This document shows positions 13,874 to 24,387 of a DNA stretch of 37,726 bases, piece by piece (position 1 is the stretch's first letter; each line of letters opens with the position of its first letter). This stretch comes from Patescibacteria group bacterium. GTDB lineage: Bacteria > Patescibacteriota > Patescibacteriia > UBA10025 > JAHIVO01. A model generated the notes under the pieces. That model saw nothing but the letters and a program-made list of their open reading frames with translations, searched no databases and was not told the origin of the DNA. A program made the position numbers and the translations under genes. Location of the stretch: positions 1-37,726 of the forward strand of contig JAHIVO010000036.1 in the NCBI GenBank assembly GCA_018816445.1. The letters run 5' to 3'.

Positions 13874-14884
13874 ATGCGCGATGAATTAGAACAACTAAAA
13901 AAACAAGCCTTAACAGAGTTGGAACAAATCAAGCAACCTGAGCAGCTTAAGGATTTTGAAATTAATTATTTAGGCAGAAAAGGCAAGCTTACCAGCGTAT
14001 TAAAGCAATTAAAAGATGTGCCTAAAATTGACAGACCGGCTATGGGTAGTTTAGCTAATGAAACAAAGCAGGGTATTATTCAATCCTTGGAGCTTAAAAA
14101 AACACAGCTTGTGCAAGGGCCTAAATTAGCCATGTCAGCCATTGAGGCTACCTGGCCAGGCCGTGATTTTGGCCTGGGCCATCTTCATCCCATCACTCAG
14201 TTTTTAAATAAAGTACAGGATATTTTTATGTCCATGGGGTTTGAAGTAGTTGAAGGTCCGGAGGTTGAAACACAAAAATTTAATTTTGATTTGTTAAATA
14301 TTCCCAAGAACCATCCGGCGCGTGATGCCTGGGATACATTTTATGTAGAGGGCGGGTTGCTGATGCGCACCCATACATCACCGGTTCAACTGCGCGCCAT
14401 GAAAAAATCAAAACCGCCCGTGCGTTTAATAGCGCCGGGGCGCGTGTTCCGCAATGAAGCCACGGACGCCGGACATGAAACAAACTTTTACCAGTGTGAA
14501 GGGTTGGTTATTGATAAGTGTATTACCGTGGCGAATTTAATTTCCACTTTGGAATCATTTTTAAAACAAGTGTTTGGGCAGAATGTCAAAATCCGCGTTC
14601 GGCCAGAGTATTATCCGTTTGTTGAGCCGGGCTTGGATGTTGATATGCAGTGTTTGATTTGCGGGGGGAGCGGTTGTTCTGTCTGTAAGCAGAGAGGTTG
14701 GCTGGAAATGCTGGGTTCGGGTATGGTTCACCCAACAGTGTTAAAAAATATGGGCGTTGATCCTGCCAAGTATTCTGGTTTTGCTTTTGGTCTGGGTATT
14801 GATCGTCTGATGATGCTGTATCACAGCATTAATGATATTCGTTTTTCGTATAGCGGGGATTCAAGGTTTTTAGAACAGTTTTAA
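13874..14884 (+). CDS. pheS: Phenylalanine--tRNA ligase alpha subunit
   Basis: A 336-residue alpha subunit of the (alpha-beta)2 PheRS that charges tRNA-Phe. The N-terminal coiled coil (about residues 1-80, with INYLGRKGKLTSVLKQLK) binds tRNA. The class II core has HLHPITQFLNKVQDIF, GFEVVEGPEVETQKFNFDLL (motif 1 area), LLMRTHTSPVQLRAM, PGRVFRNEATDAGHETNF (motif 2) and FAFGLGIDRLMML (motif 3). A cysteine cluster CLICGGSGCSVC near residue 260 is seen in many bacterial PheS. Length is normal. It follows a membrane protein gene with a one-base gap, and is separated from pheT by a repeat element and a small gene. Confidence 0.97.
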   Translation: MRDELEQLKKQALTELEQIKQPEQLKDFEINYLGRKGKLTSVLKQLKDVPKIDRPAMGSLANETKQGIIQSLELKKTQLVQGPKLAMSAIEATWPGRDFGLGHLHPITQFLNKVQDIFMSMGFEVVEGPEVETQKFNFDLLNIPKNHPARDAWDTFYVEGGLLMRTHTSPVQLRAMKKSKPPVRLIAPGRVFRNEATDAGHETNFYQCEGLVIDKCITVANLISTLESFLKQVFGQNVKIRVRPEYYPFVEPGLDVDMQCLICGGSGCSVCKQRGWLEMLGSGMVHPTVLKNMGVDPAKYSGFAFGLGIDRLMMLYHSINDIRFSYSGDSRFLEQF

Positions 14885-14887
14885 AAA

Positions 14888-15000
14888 TGCGTCGCCGTTT
14901 TATTCCCCCAGGAGCAGGCCTCTGTGCCTGCGACTGCCAGTTAAATGGCGAGCGCGGCCACAGAGGGCCACGCTCGGAACATAATAAATAAAGCGACGTA
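14888..15000. repeat. Nested palindromic element between pheS and pheT
   Basis: CGTCGC (14890-14895) pairs with GCGACG (14993-14998). CCTCTGTG (14919-14926) pairs with CACAGAGG (14959-14966). GAGCGCGGCC pairs with the GGCC-ACGCTC arm ending at 14975, with one mismatch. The 16-base core CAGGCCTCTGTGCCTG (14915-14930) recurs inverted at 34768-34783. There is no coding capacity. Confidence 0.7.
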
Positions 15001-15035
15001 AGAAGTAAAAATTCGTAAAGTAATTAATTTTTAAT

Positions 15036-15281
15036 ATGGAACAAGAAAAAAAGGAAATTAGCACATTCAATAAGGTTTTTAAAAATACCTGTTATTTTAT
15101 TTCAATACTTAGTGTGGTGACGCTTTTATGGACGATATTTACTATTGATAATGCTTTTTGGTTAATATTTTATATTCCGATTCACTTGACTTTTACGCTT
15201 GTCTTTTATCTTATTGCTCGGAATATTGGAAAAGAGAAGAAAGTATTTAAAATAATTACTAACTATGTACTTATCCCTTAA
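15036..15281 (+). CDS. Small membrane protein overlapping pheT
   Basis: An 81-residue protein with two hydrophobic segments (YFISILSVVTLLWTIFTI and FWLIFYIPIHLTFTLVFYLI), a charged N-terminus (MEQEKKEISTF) and a basic end (RNIGKEKKVFKII). The last 17 bases overlap the start of pheT in another frame, so translation may be coupled. No Shine-Dalgarno and no known family. The composition is clearly that of a membrane protein and the frame fills the gap exactly, so I consider it real but not certain. Confidence 0.6.
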   Translation: MEQEKKEISTFNKVFKNTCYFISILSVVTLLWTIFTIDNAFWLIFYIPIHLTFTLVFYLIARNIGKEKKVFKIITNYVLIP

Positions 15282-17604
15282 TTGGCTAAAAGATTTTGTA
15301 AGGTTTAAACAAACGCCCGAACAAGTGGCGGAAGTTTTAACGCTGGGTGGGTTTGAGGTGGACAAGATTGAGTATAAGGGAAAGGATTTGGAAAATATAA
15401 TCGTCGGTCAGATAAAAACAATTGTTTCCCATGCCGAAGCGGACAAGCTGGTTGTCTGCAAAGTTGATGTTGGGCGCAAGGAATTATTAAACATTGTGTG
15501 CGGCGCCCGCAATATTAAGCCCGGACACAAGGTGCCTGTTGCCTTGGCAGGAATTAAACTGCCTAACGGACTGAAGATTGAACGGCGCCGCATCAGAGGC
15601 GTTGATTCGGAAGGCATGCTGTGTGCTGAAGACGAACTTGGCCTAGGCGAGGACCATGCCGGTATTTTAATTTTAGATAAGGAAGCACGCATTGGACAAA
15701 AATTAAACAAGGTTTTAGGTTTAGACGATATTGTTCTGGACATTTCGGTTTCACCAAATCGTGCGGACGGATTTTCGATTATTGGATTAGCTGCGGAATT
15801 TGCTGCTTTATCAGGACAGAAGTTTATTGATAAAAAAGTTACTTTAAAAGAAAGTAAGCTGGATATTAGAAAACAAATATCAGTGCACGTGCAGGATAGT
15901 GACTTATGTCCAAAATATACTGCGCGTGTTGTTAAAAACGTTAAAGTTAGGCCCTCTCCCATGTGGATGCAGTCTCGTTTGCGAGTTTGCGGTGTTAAAC
16001 CAATAAATAACATTGTGGATATTACTAATTACGTCATGCTGGAGCGCGGCCAGCCTTTGCATGCTTTTGATCTGGCCAAAATAGGCGGTCAAAAGGTAGT
16101 GGTGCGTAAGGCAGGGCAGGCTATGAAGTTCGTTACTTTAGATAAAGAAGAACGGCATTTGTCAGCTAAGGATTTAATGATTGCTGACAGTAAAGAGCCG
16201 ATTGCTATTGCCGGTGTTATGGGTGGTGTCAATTCTGAGATTACTAAGGCTACTAAAGATGTAGTAATTGAATCCGCGATTTTCAAGCCATTATCTATTC
16301 GCCAGACCAGACAGCGTTTAGGCATAGTTACAGAAGCCAGTACGCGTTTTGAAAAGGGCATTTGGTGGGACTTGCCAGAATGGGCCTCAGATCGGGCTGC
16401 TCAGTTAATATCAGAGATCTCTAGTGGCGAAGTAGCCAAAGGTATTATCATTGTGCCTGCACATAAAGAAGTTAAACCAACAATTATTAAAACAGATTTA
16501 AATTATATAAGCAGCTTAATCGGCCGGAAGTTTACTATTAATGAGGTTAAGCAAAATTTAGAGAGCTTACATTTTAAAGTAGCTGCCAATAAAGATGAGC
16601 TAAAGATTACTATTCCTTCATGGCGGCAGGATGTAAAAATTCCGGCTGATATTGCTGAAGAAGTCGGCCGCATGTACGGGTGGAATAATTTAAAACCAGC
16701 GCCGATATATGCTGAACTGAATCCTAAGGTATTGCCGCAGGATATGGAATGGGAAAATAAAATTAAAGCTATATTATCATCAGCCGGAATGACAGAGGTG
16801 TTGAACTATTCTTTTTATAGCCAAGACCTGATCAGTTTATTCGGGCTTGAAGTTAAGAAACATTATCGTTTGGAAAACCCGTTAAATCCTAAGCAAGCTT
16901 TTTTGCGCACAACCTTAATCCCGCGATTATACGATAATTTAATGAAGAATTACCAGTTAAGGTCTGAGGTTTGCATATTTGAAATTGGTAATGTATTTAA
17001 CAAGAGTAAAGAAATTATGCCAACCGAAATTAAAAAATTGGCTGGGATAATTTTTATCAAGAGCAGTAAGAATGGTAATTATCAGGCTATGTACCAGATT
17101 AAAAATATTGTAGCTACCATTACCAGGCTAATGCCAGCCGGCAGTGTAACATATAAAACAGAAGAAGACGGCAAAATTAATGTTTTGATTAACAAAAATC
17201 AAATTGGCCAGATTAGCTGGCTGCTGCCTGGCGCACAAAAGCTGGGGCGGCCGGCAGCTTGGTTTGAATTTGATCTGCCATCCTTGATAAATTCAATTAA
17301 TATAAAGAATAATTTTCAGCCAGTAGTTGAATACCCTGAAGTGGTTCATGACCTGACTTTTATAACTCCAAAGGGAGTTAATTATTCAGAGGTAGTGGAA
17401 GCCGTAAAAAAAATAAATTCGCTGATTGTGTCATTTGAAGGTACAGGTCAGCCATTTGAACATTCAGAAAAGGAGTTATGCACTACCTACCAAATTGTGT
17501 TCCAGGCACCGGACAGGACTCTGACCTCACAGGTGGTTGACTCGTTAAGGCGCGAAGTGATTCAATTATTGTCTGATAAATTTAATATGAAATTAAAAAA
17601 ATAA
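15265..17604 (+). CDS. pheT: Phenylalanine--tRNA ligase beta subunit
   Basis: A 779-residue beta subunit of PheRS. Domains in order: N-terminal start MYLSLNWLKDFV; an EMAP/tRNA-binding OB domain (about 40-150, NIIVGQIKTIV...VCGARNI); the B3/B4 region that edits Tyr-tRNA-Phe (about 200-380, VDITNYVMLERGQPLHAFD, IAGVMGGVNSEI); B5 (about 400-480); the class II-like catalytic fold (about 490-690, MTEVLNYSFYS, ENPLNPKQAFLRTTLIPRL); and the C-terminal anticodon-binding FDX-ACB domain (about 690-779, YPEVVHDLTFI...YQIVFQAPDRTLTSQ). Length is normal. It pairs with PheS encoded just upstream. Confidence 0.97.
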   Translation: MYLSLNWLKDFVRFKQTPEQVAEVLTLGGFEVDKIEYKGKDLENIIVGQIKTIVSHAEADKLVVCKVDVGRKELLNIVCGARNIKPGHKVPVALAGIKLPNGLKIERRRIRGVDSEGMLCAEDELGLGEDHAGILILDKEARIGQKLNKVLGLDDIVLDISVSPNRADGFSIIGLAAEFAALSGQKFIDKKVTLKESKLDIRKQISVHVQDSDLCPKYTARVVKNVKVRPSPMWMQSRLRVCGVKPINNIVDITNYVMLERGQPLHAFDLAKIGGQKVVVRKAGQAMKFVTLDKEERHLSAKDLMIADSKEPIAIAGVMGGVNSEITKATKDVVIESAIFKPLSIRQTRQRLGIVTEASTRFEKGIWWDLPEWASDRAAQLISEISSGEVAKGIIIVPAHKEVKPTIIKTDLNYISSLIGRKFTINEVKQNLESLHFKVAANKDELKITIPSWRQDVKIPADIAEEVGRMYGWNNLKPAPIYAELNPKVLPQDMEWENKIKAILSSAGMTEVLNYSFYSQDLISLFGLEVKKHYRLENPLNPKQAFLRTTLIPRLYDNLMKNYQLRSEVCIFEIGNVFNKSKEIMPTEIKKLAGIIFIKSSKNGNYQAMYQIKNIVATITRLMPAGSVTYKTEEDGKINVLINKNQIGQISWLLPGAQKLGRPAAWFEFDLPSLINSINIKNNFQPVVEYPEVVHDLTFITPKGVNYSEVVEAVKKINSLIVSFEGTGQPFEHSEKELCTTYQIVFQAPDRTLTSQVVDSLRREVIQLLSDKFNMKLKK

Positions 17605-17607
17605 TAG

Positions 17608-18588
17608 ATGACACTTGATATAATATTATTCTTTGTAGGTATTGGCCTTTTATACTGGGGAGCTGAAGTGCTGGTTAAAAACAGCACCTGGCTGGCCAAG
17701 AGCGTAGGTGTTTCACCTTTGATTATCGGCATGACAGTAGTGGCTTTTGGCACCAGTGCACCGGAATTACTGGCCAGCGGCATGGCTGCTTTGCAGGGTT
17801 ATAGTGATATTGCTTTAGGTAATGTCATCGGCAGCAATATTTGCAATATAGGATTAGTGCTGGGTTTGGTAGTTTTAATCTGGCCTCCAGACCACGAGGA
17901 AAGTGCAGTTAGGCGGGAATTCCCATTTTTAATTATTATTACCCTGCTAATTTTTATCCTGGCTTTGGACGGCAATATTGGCAGAGCTGACGGCATAGTG
18001 CTGATAATTATATTTTCACTGTTTCTTTATTACAATATCCTGACTGTTAAAAAGAAAATGATGTCTAAGTTCAGGCACGAAGTTGAAGAAGTGGAGGAAA
18101 AGATTGAAAATATAGTTGAACATAAGAAAAGAAAAAAGCAAAGGGCCTGGCGTAATTTCTTTTTTTCGTTAATCGGTTTGGCCATATTGCTGGCGGGTTC
18201 AAAGCTAATGGTGGACAGTTCCGTATCAATAGCTGAATCTATAGGTGTTAGTCAGATTGTCATTGGTCTATCTTTGGTAGCCCTAGGCACTTCCTTACCC
18301 GAATTATTTACATCAGTAGTTGCTTCCCTGAAAAAAGAGGAAAAAATTAATGTTGGTATGGTCATTGGCAGTAATATTTTCAATACCCTATTAGTACTTG
18401 GCGTGGCAGCAATTATACTGCCCATCCCAATTGCTAAACATGATATTTATATTAGTATGTCCGTTATGATGCTGTTTACCTTGGCGGTATTCCCGATATT
18501 AAAGAAGAATATCAGGACTCATCGCTTAATAGGATTATTCATGATATTAGGGTATTTTGCCTTTATCTTTTATTCATTTACTAGATAA
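17608..18588 (+). CDS. CaCA family Na+/Ca2+ (cation) exchanger, YrbG-like
   Basis: A 326-residue, about 10-helix inner-membrane exchanger. The two alpha repeats that form the ion site are present: GMTVVAFGTSAPEL (about residues 41-54) with GNVIGSNICNIGLVLGL, and GLSLVALGTSLPELFTS (about 219-235) with GMVIGSNIFNTLLVLGV. A basic, Glu-rich cytoplasmic loop (HEVEEVEEKIENIVEHKKRK) joins the two halves. Members exchange Na+ or H+ for Ca2+; the ion pair here cannot be fixed. The start lies three bases behind the pheT stop, so it probably belongs to the same transcript. Confidence 0.93.
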   Translation: MTLDIILFFVGIGLLYWGAEVLVKNSTWLAKSVGVSPLIIGMTVVAFGTSAPELLASGMAALQGYSDIALGNVIGSNICNIGLVLGLVVLIWPPDHEESAVRREFPFLIIITLLIFILALDGNIGRADGIVLIIIFSLFLYYNILTVKKKMMSKFRHEVEEVEEKIENIVEHKKRKKQRAWRNFFFSLIGLAILLAGSKLMVDSSVSIAESIGVSQIVIGLSLVALGTSLPELFTSVVASLKKEEKINVGMVIGSNIFNTLLVLGVAAIILPIPIAKHDIYISMSVMMLFTLAVFPILKKNIRTHRLIGLFMILGYFAFIFYSFTR

Positions 18589-18592
18589 TAAT

Positions 18593-18628
18593 TTATCTCC
18601 CTTTGGGAGATCACCCGTAGGGTGATAA
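18593..18628. repeat. Double-hairpin repeat, copy 1
   Basis: TCTCCC/GGGAGA (18596-18610) is followed at once by TCACCC/GGGTGA (18611-18625). The same pair, differing at one loop base, occurs at 23053-23082. It lies between the exchanger gene and gyrB; no T run follows on the plus strand. Confidence 0.75.
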
Positions 18629-20710
<2,082 letters not shown>

Positions 20711-20790
20711 TTGGCTGATGGTTGTTGGTTAATAGTAAATAGTTTATGGTTTATGGCTTATAGTTGATTTTTAGCTAATTTAAAAGGAAT

Positions 20791-20819
20791 TTGACATTTT
20801 TTTGGGGGTGTAGTAAGAT
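20791..20819 (+). promoter_or_regulatory. Promoter of the secE-nusG-rplK operon
   Basis: TTGACA (20791-20796), exactly 17 bases, TAAGAT (20814-20819). The leader of about 38 bases contains a hairpin TCCCC/GGGGA (20828-20845) followed by TTTTA, which may be a weak attenuator. The 20711-20790 stretch before it is a degenerate TGG/TTA-rich repeat without other features. Confidence 0.8.
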
Positions 20820-20863
20820 ATTCTTAGTCCCCTCGGAAGCGGGGATTTTAAAGACCAAAATTT

Positions 20864-21049
20864 ATGGCTAATAAAATAGCAAAATACGTAAAAGAGTCCA
20901 AGGATGAGCTAAAAAAAGTCGTCTGGCCGTCACGCAAGGACACCATTAAGTTTACTCTGCTGGTTATCGGTATTAGCTTTGCCACGGCGGTTTTTTTAGG
21001 CGCCTTGGATTTTGGTTTTAATATTGTTGTTAAGCAGGTTATTAAATAG
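20864..21049 (+). CDS. secE: Protein translocase subunit SecE
   Basis: A 61-residue, single-helix SecE, the essential clamp of the SecYEG channel. The amphipathic stretch KYVKESKDELKKVVWPSRKD (about residues 7-26) is diagnostic, with the conserved VWPSR, followed by one membrane segment (TLLVIGISFATAVFLGALDFGFNIV). It is first gene of the usual secE-nusG-rplK order, six bases before nusG. Confidence 0.96.
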   Translation: MANKIAKYVKESKDELKKVVWPSRKDTIKFTLLVIGISFATAVFLGALDFGFNIVVKQVIK

Positions 21050-21055
21050 AGAATT

Positions 21056-21601
21056 ATGCCTAAACAAACAATACAACAAGGAAGGCGCTGGTATGTTCTG
21101 CATACTTATTCAGGTTATGAAGAAAATGTATCGCGTAATCTGCGCCAGAGAATTGAATCAATGGATATGCAGGATAAAATTTTCAGCGTTTTGATACCAA
21201 CGGAAAAAAAAATTAAAATCAGAAACGGCAAGAGAAGGGTAGTTACAGAAAAGATTTTTCCAGGCTATGTGCTGGTTGAGATGATTGTTACTGATGATTC
21301 CTGGTATGTAGTCAGGAATACTCCTAATGTAACCGGTTTTGTCGGGTCAGGCACTACGCCAACTCCGATTTCCAACGAGGAGGTAAAAGCTATCCAGAAG
21401 CGCATGGGCGTTGAAGAGCCTAAGTATAAGATTGATGTCAGCGTTGGATCTCCGGTTAAAATCACTGATGGTCCGTTTAAGGAATTTGAGGGCAAGGTTA
21501 GTGAAGTTGATGAGGCGCGCGGTAAGGTTAAGGTATTAGTTTCTATGTTTGGCCGGGAAACTCCGGTTGAACTTGATTTCTTACAAATAAAGAAAATTTA
21601 A
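21056..21601 (+). CDS. nusG: Transcription termination/antitermination protein NusG
   Basis: A 181-residue NusG. The NGN domain (about residues 8-115) has RRWYVLHTYSGYEENVSRNL, FPGYVLVEMIVTDDSWYVVR and NVTGFVGSG; the KOW domain (about 127-181) has GSPVKITDGPFKEFEGKVSE and ends LDFLQIKKI. It binds RNA polymerase, helping elongation and coupling to the ribosome. Six bases behind secE, in the canonical order. Lower-case variation aside, nothing unusual is seen. Confidence 0.97.
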   Translation: MPKQTIQQGRRWYVLHTYSGYEENVSRNLRQRIESMDMQDKIFSVLIPTEKKIKIRNGKRRVVTEKIFPGYVLVEMIVTDDSWYVVRNTPNVTGFVGSGTTPTPISNEEVKAIQKRMGVEEPKYKIDVSVGSPVKITDGPFKEFEGKVSEVDEARGKVKVLVSMFGRETPVELDFLQIKKI

Positions 21602-21644
21602 TTCAGCTTGTCAGCTTTTCAGCGATAAGCTTTAAGTTAAAAAA

Positions 21645-22073
21645 ATGGCAACGAAAAAAGTTAAGACAATTATTAAATTGCAATTACCGGCTGGCAAAGC
21701 AACTCCGGCTCCTCCTGTAGGTCCGGCTTTGGGCCAGCATGGATTGAATATTCAGGAATTCTGCACCAAGTTCAATGCTGAAACAAAAGATAAAGCCGGC
21801 GATATTATTCCTGCTGAGATAACCGTTTTTGAAGACAGGACCTATAAGTTCAAGTTAAAAACTCCGCCAGCTTCAGAGTTGCTTAAAAAAGCAGCCGGCA
21901 TAAAAAAAGGTTCTGGTGATGCATTAAAGATAAAAGCAGGTAAAGTAACCAGGCAGCAGATTAAAGAGATCGCTAAAAAAAAGATGCCTGATTTAAATGC
22001 CAATGACATTGAGGGTGCTATGAGGATTATTGAAGGCACAGCCAGGAATATGGGCTTGACTGTTGAAGGTTAA
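21645..22073 (+). CDS. rplK: 50S ribosomal protein L11
   Basis: A 142-residue L11, part of the GTPase-associated centre of the large subunit. It has [20 protein letters not shown] and [14 protein letters not shown] at the N-terminus and the rRNA-binding C-terminal domain with [20 protein letters not shown] and [20 protein letters not shown]. Length is normal. The next gene is not rplA, as it is in most bacteria, but a membrane-protein gene. Confidence 0.97.
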   Translation: MATKKVKTIIKLQLPAGKATPAPPVGPALGQHGLNIQEFCTKFNAETKDKAGDIIPAEITVFEDRTYKFKLKTPPASELLKKAAGIKKGSGDALKIKAGKVTRQQIKEIAKKKMPDLNANDIEGAMRIIEGTARNMGLTVEG

Positions 22074-22081
22074 AAAAAGTA

Positions 22082-23047
22082 ATGGAAGGAATTTTTAGTG
22101 TTATGATTTCACTTTTACCTACTTTAGGCGTATTAGCATTAGTAATTTTTGGCATAGCGGCCATAATTGAAGGAAAATCTACCATGAAAAAAAGTAATGT
22201 TATCAGAAGTGTTTATTTTTACATGGCTTCATTAGTGACGCTGGCTATTGTTATTGGATCTGTGATTTTTCTAATTAATCTGGGTTTGAAGTCCTGGTTA
22301 TTTACAGAGGCAGATCCGGTTCTGTACCGCATAGGCTCACCGCCATCATTATTTCTAGGTGACCGTTTTGAGCCTGAAGTTATTGATGAAGCTTTTTTAA
22401 TCTGTGAGGATGGCTGCATTTTATCAGCTAGTCAGAAAAGCAATATTGCGACTTGGCAGGAGAATTATACTGATTGGCAGAAGAGAAAGAGCAATCCCGG
22501 CGGAGATCGTGCGCGTGATGCGGTAGCGGCACTATCCTTTTTAATAATTTCTCTACCGATTTTTATAATACATTTTAGAATTCTACAGAAAGAATCAAAA
22601 AAAGATGAGGCCATTGCCGGACGTGAAGTTATTCGCCCAACCTATTTTTATTTTGTCTCATTGTCTGCTTTACTAATGATTGTGATTGCCGGCGGCATGC
22701 TAATAAATCTTGGTTTGAAAACGTGGGTATTCCCGAGTGCAGGAGAAGCTGATAGAATTGAGTCAAAAGAATATTTTGCAGAACCTTATGTTATAAGCGA
22801 GAAAACGAATATTCAAAGCATAGTTGACTGCGGTGAGGAATGTGAAATTGATGAGGAAACAATTGCTTTAGCAGAGCTGTGGTTAATTGATTATACAGAA
22901 TGGCAGAATAGCTATGGAGCACAAGACAGCACTCAGAGACAGGCCGCTTCAACTATACCATTTGTGCTATTAGGCATGCCATTATTCTGGTATCATTGGA
23001 GCGTGGTTAGGAAAGAATCAAAGGACAAAAAAGAAGAAAAAGTTTAA
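22082..23047 (+). CDS. Internally duplicated membrane protein inserted between rplK and rplA
   Basis: A 321-residue protein made of two related modules after a first helix. Module 1 (about 40-170) has RSVYFYMASLVTLAIVIGSV, NLGLKSWLF, an outer loop with CEDGC and WQENYTDWQKR, then a helix IISLPIFIIHFRILQKESKK. Module 2 (about 180-318) repeats this as RPTYFYFVSLSALLMIVIAG, NLGLKTWVF, a loop with CGEEC and WLIDYTEWQNS, then LLGMPLFWYHWSVVRKESKD. In both, a CxxxC lies in the loop. The pattern recalls DUF5671-type membrane domains (low confidence). The start is nine bases behind rplK, so it is in the ribosomal operon; whether it acts with ribosomes is unknown. Confidence 0.85.
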   Translation: MEGIFSVMISLLPTLGVLALVIFGIAAIIEGKSTMKKSNVIRSVYFYMASLVTLAIVIGSVIFLINLGLKSWLFTEADPVLYRIGSPPSLFLGDRFEPEVIDEAFLICEDGCILSASQKSNIATWQENYTDWQKRKSNPGGDRARDAVAALSFLIISLPIFIIHFRILQKESKKDEAIAGREVIRPTYFYFVSLSALLMIVIAGGMLINLGLKTWVFPSAGEADRIESKEYFAEPYVISEKTNIQSIVDCGEECEIDEETIALAELWLIDYTEWQNSYGAQDSTQRQAASTIPFVLLGMPLFWYHWSVVRKESKDKKEEKV

Positions 23048-23049
23048 TT

Positions 23050-23083
23050 TTATCTCCCTTCGGGAGATCACCCGTAGGGTGAC
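23050..23083. repeat. Double-hairpin repeat, copy 2
   Basis: TCTCCC/GGGAGA (23053-23067) followed directly by TCACCC/GGGTGA (23068-23082), the same unit as at 18596-18625. It lies between the membrane-protein stop and the L1 operator. Confidence 0.75.
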
Positions 23084-23093
23084 TTATAATTTT

Positions 23094-23132
23094 GTGGGAG
23101 TCTATGATTAGTCGCATAGACGCATTGACCAC
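23094..23132 (+). promoter_or_regulatory. Probable ribosomal protein L1 autoregulatory RNA site
   Basis: GTGG (23094-23097) pairs with CCAC (23129-23132), and GTCTATG (23100-23106) pairs with CATAGAC (23115-23121). Between the two helices lie GA on the left and GCATTGA on the right, an asymmetric internal loop. The GTGGGAG...TGACCAC pattern imitates the L1 site of 23S rRNA (helix 76-77), which L1 uses to repress its own mRNA in other bacteria. It ends 12 bases before the rplA start and just before the AAAGGA ribosome-binding site. A TATAAT at 23085 has no good -35. Confidence 0.72.
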
Positions 23133-23144
23133 GAAAGGAAAAAA

Positions 23145-23828
23145 ATGAGAAACAGATCAAAGCGTTTTTCTAAAGCGGCCAAGCTGGTAGACAAGAGTAA
23201 AAGCTATGCAATTTCAGAAGCCGTTGATTTAGCGAAAAAAGCGTCCAACACCAAGTTTGACGCTGGTTTAGAGGTGCATATCCGCCTGGGTATTGATTCT
23301 AAGAAAGCGGATCAGCTGGTACGCGGTTCAGTTGTACTGCCGCACGGCACGGGCAAGACCAAGAAGATTGCTGTTTTTTGCGAGGGCAAGGAACAGGAAG
23401 TGGCTAAGCAGGCAGGCGCAAAAATTGCCGGCGGCGATGAATTAATAGCGGCCATAAAAAAAACCAAAAAGTGTGATTTTGAATTAGCCTTAGCTACTCC
23501 GGCCATCATGAAAAAAATGGGCCAGATCGCCAAGATATTAGGACCCAAAGGCTTAATGCCTAACCCTAGGAATGAGACAATAACCAAGGATATCGCCAAA
23601 TCAATTAAAGAGCTTAGTCAGGGTAAGGTTACATTCCGCAATGATGAGTCGGGAAATATTCATCAGTTGATCGGCAGAATATCATTTGACAATAAAAAGC
23701 TGGAAGAAAATTACCAGACATTTATTGACGCCATCCGTAAATCTAAGTCGTCCGGCGTAAAAGGGTCTTATATCAGGAATATCACGATTTGCGCTACAAT
23801 GGGCCCGGGCATTAAAATGAAAGTGTGA
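23145..23828 (+). CDS. rplA: 50S ribosomal protein L1
   Basis: A 227-residue L1, which forms the mobile L1 stalk at the ribosomal E site. Motifs are KRFSKAAKLVDKSKSYAISE, VEVHIRLGI-type strand (LEVHIRLGIDSKKADQLVRG), VVLPHGTGKTKKIAVF, KKMGQIAKILGPKGLMPNPR and the C-terminal SSGVKGSYIRNITICATMGPG. AAAGGA five bases before ATG serves as ribosome-binding site. It is preceded by an L1-site mimic. Some CPR groups lack L1, so its presence here narrows the lineage (inference). Confidence 0.97.
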   Translation: MRNRSKRFSKAAKLVDKSKSYAISEAVDLAKKASNTKFDAGLEVHIRLGIDSKKADQLVRGSVVLPHGTGKTKKIAVFCEGKEQEVAKQAGAKIAGGDELIAAIKKTKKCDFELALATPAIMKKMGQIAKILGPKGLMPNPRNETITKDIAKSIKELSQGKVTFRNDESGNIHQLIGRISFDNKKLEENYQTFIDAIRKSKSSGVKGSYIRNITICATMGPGIKMKV

Positions 23829-23848
23829 TTTATAATTTAAAATTTATA

Positions 23849-23912
23849 ATGTATAATGAAATACCAGATTTATTTTAGGCCATTATACATAATTAATTAA
23901 TCATTATACATT
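23849..23912. repeat. Three copies of a 10-base motif, one inverted to two
   Basis: ATGTATAATG (23849-23858) is the reverse complement of CATTATACAT (23881-23890), which is repeated as CATTATACATT at 23902-23912. It fills the 90-base gap between rplA and the dCMP deaminase gene. No T run, so it is not a typical terminator. Confidence 0.55.
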
Positions 23913-23918
23913 AAAGAC

Positions 23919-24386
23919 ATGTCAAAAAGAGAAAATTATATTTCCTGGGATGAGTGTTTTATGCGCATGGCTCATGTAATCTCTGAAAGATCCAAGGATC
24001 CAAGTACGCAAGGCGGATCCGTGGTGGTTAATGATGAGAATATAATTATTGGTTTAGGTTATAATGGCTGGCCCAGGGGTATAAATGATGATGACTTGCC
24101 GTGGGGGCGGAAAGGCAGTTTTCTGGATACCAAATATGCCTACGTGGTTCATTCGGAAGAAAATGCAATTTATAATTCTAACGCTCAAACTAAAGGTTGC
24201 CGGATATATTCCACATTATTTCCCTGTAACGAATGCGTTAAGACAATAATCCAAAACGGCATTAAAGAGATTATATTTGAGAGTGATAAGTACCATGATG
24301 AGGATATTTGGAAAGCAGCGCGTAAGATGCTGGATTTAGCTGGGATTAAATACCGCCAATACAAGTCAGAACAGGCTAAAGATTAA
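23919..24386 (+). CDS. Deoxycytidylate (dCMP) deaminase
   Basis: A 155-residue zinc-dependent deaminase of the dCMP deaminase/ComEB group, converting dCMP to dUMP. Zinc ligands are His78 in VVHSEENAIYN and Cys103 and Cys106 in FPCNECVKTI; Glu80 is the catalytic acid. The usual HAE is HSE here. The N-terminal SWDECFMRMAHVISERSKDP, TQGGSVVVNDENII and GYNGWPRG match the family. It opens a thymidylate cluster and lies one base from dut. A two-domain regulatory version is excluded by the length. Confidence 0.93.
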   Translation: MSKRENYISWDECFMRMAHVISERSKDPSTQGGSVVVNDENIIIGLGYNGWPRGINDDDLPWGRKGSFLDTKYAYVVHSEENAIYNSNAQTKGCRIYSTLFPCNECVKTIIQNGIKEIIFESDKYHDEDIWKAARKMLDLAGIKYRQYKSEQAKD

Positions 24387-24387
24387 T

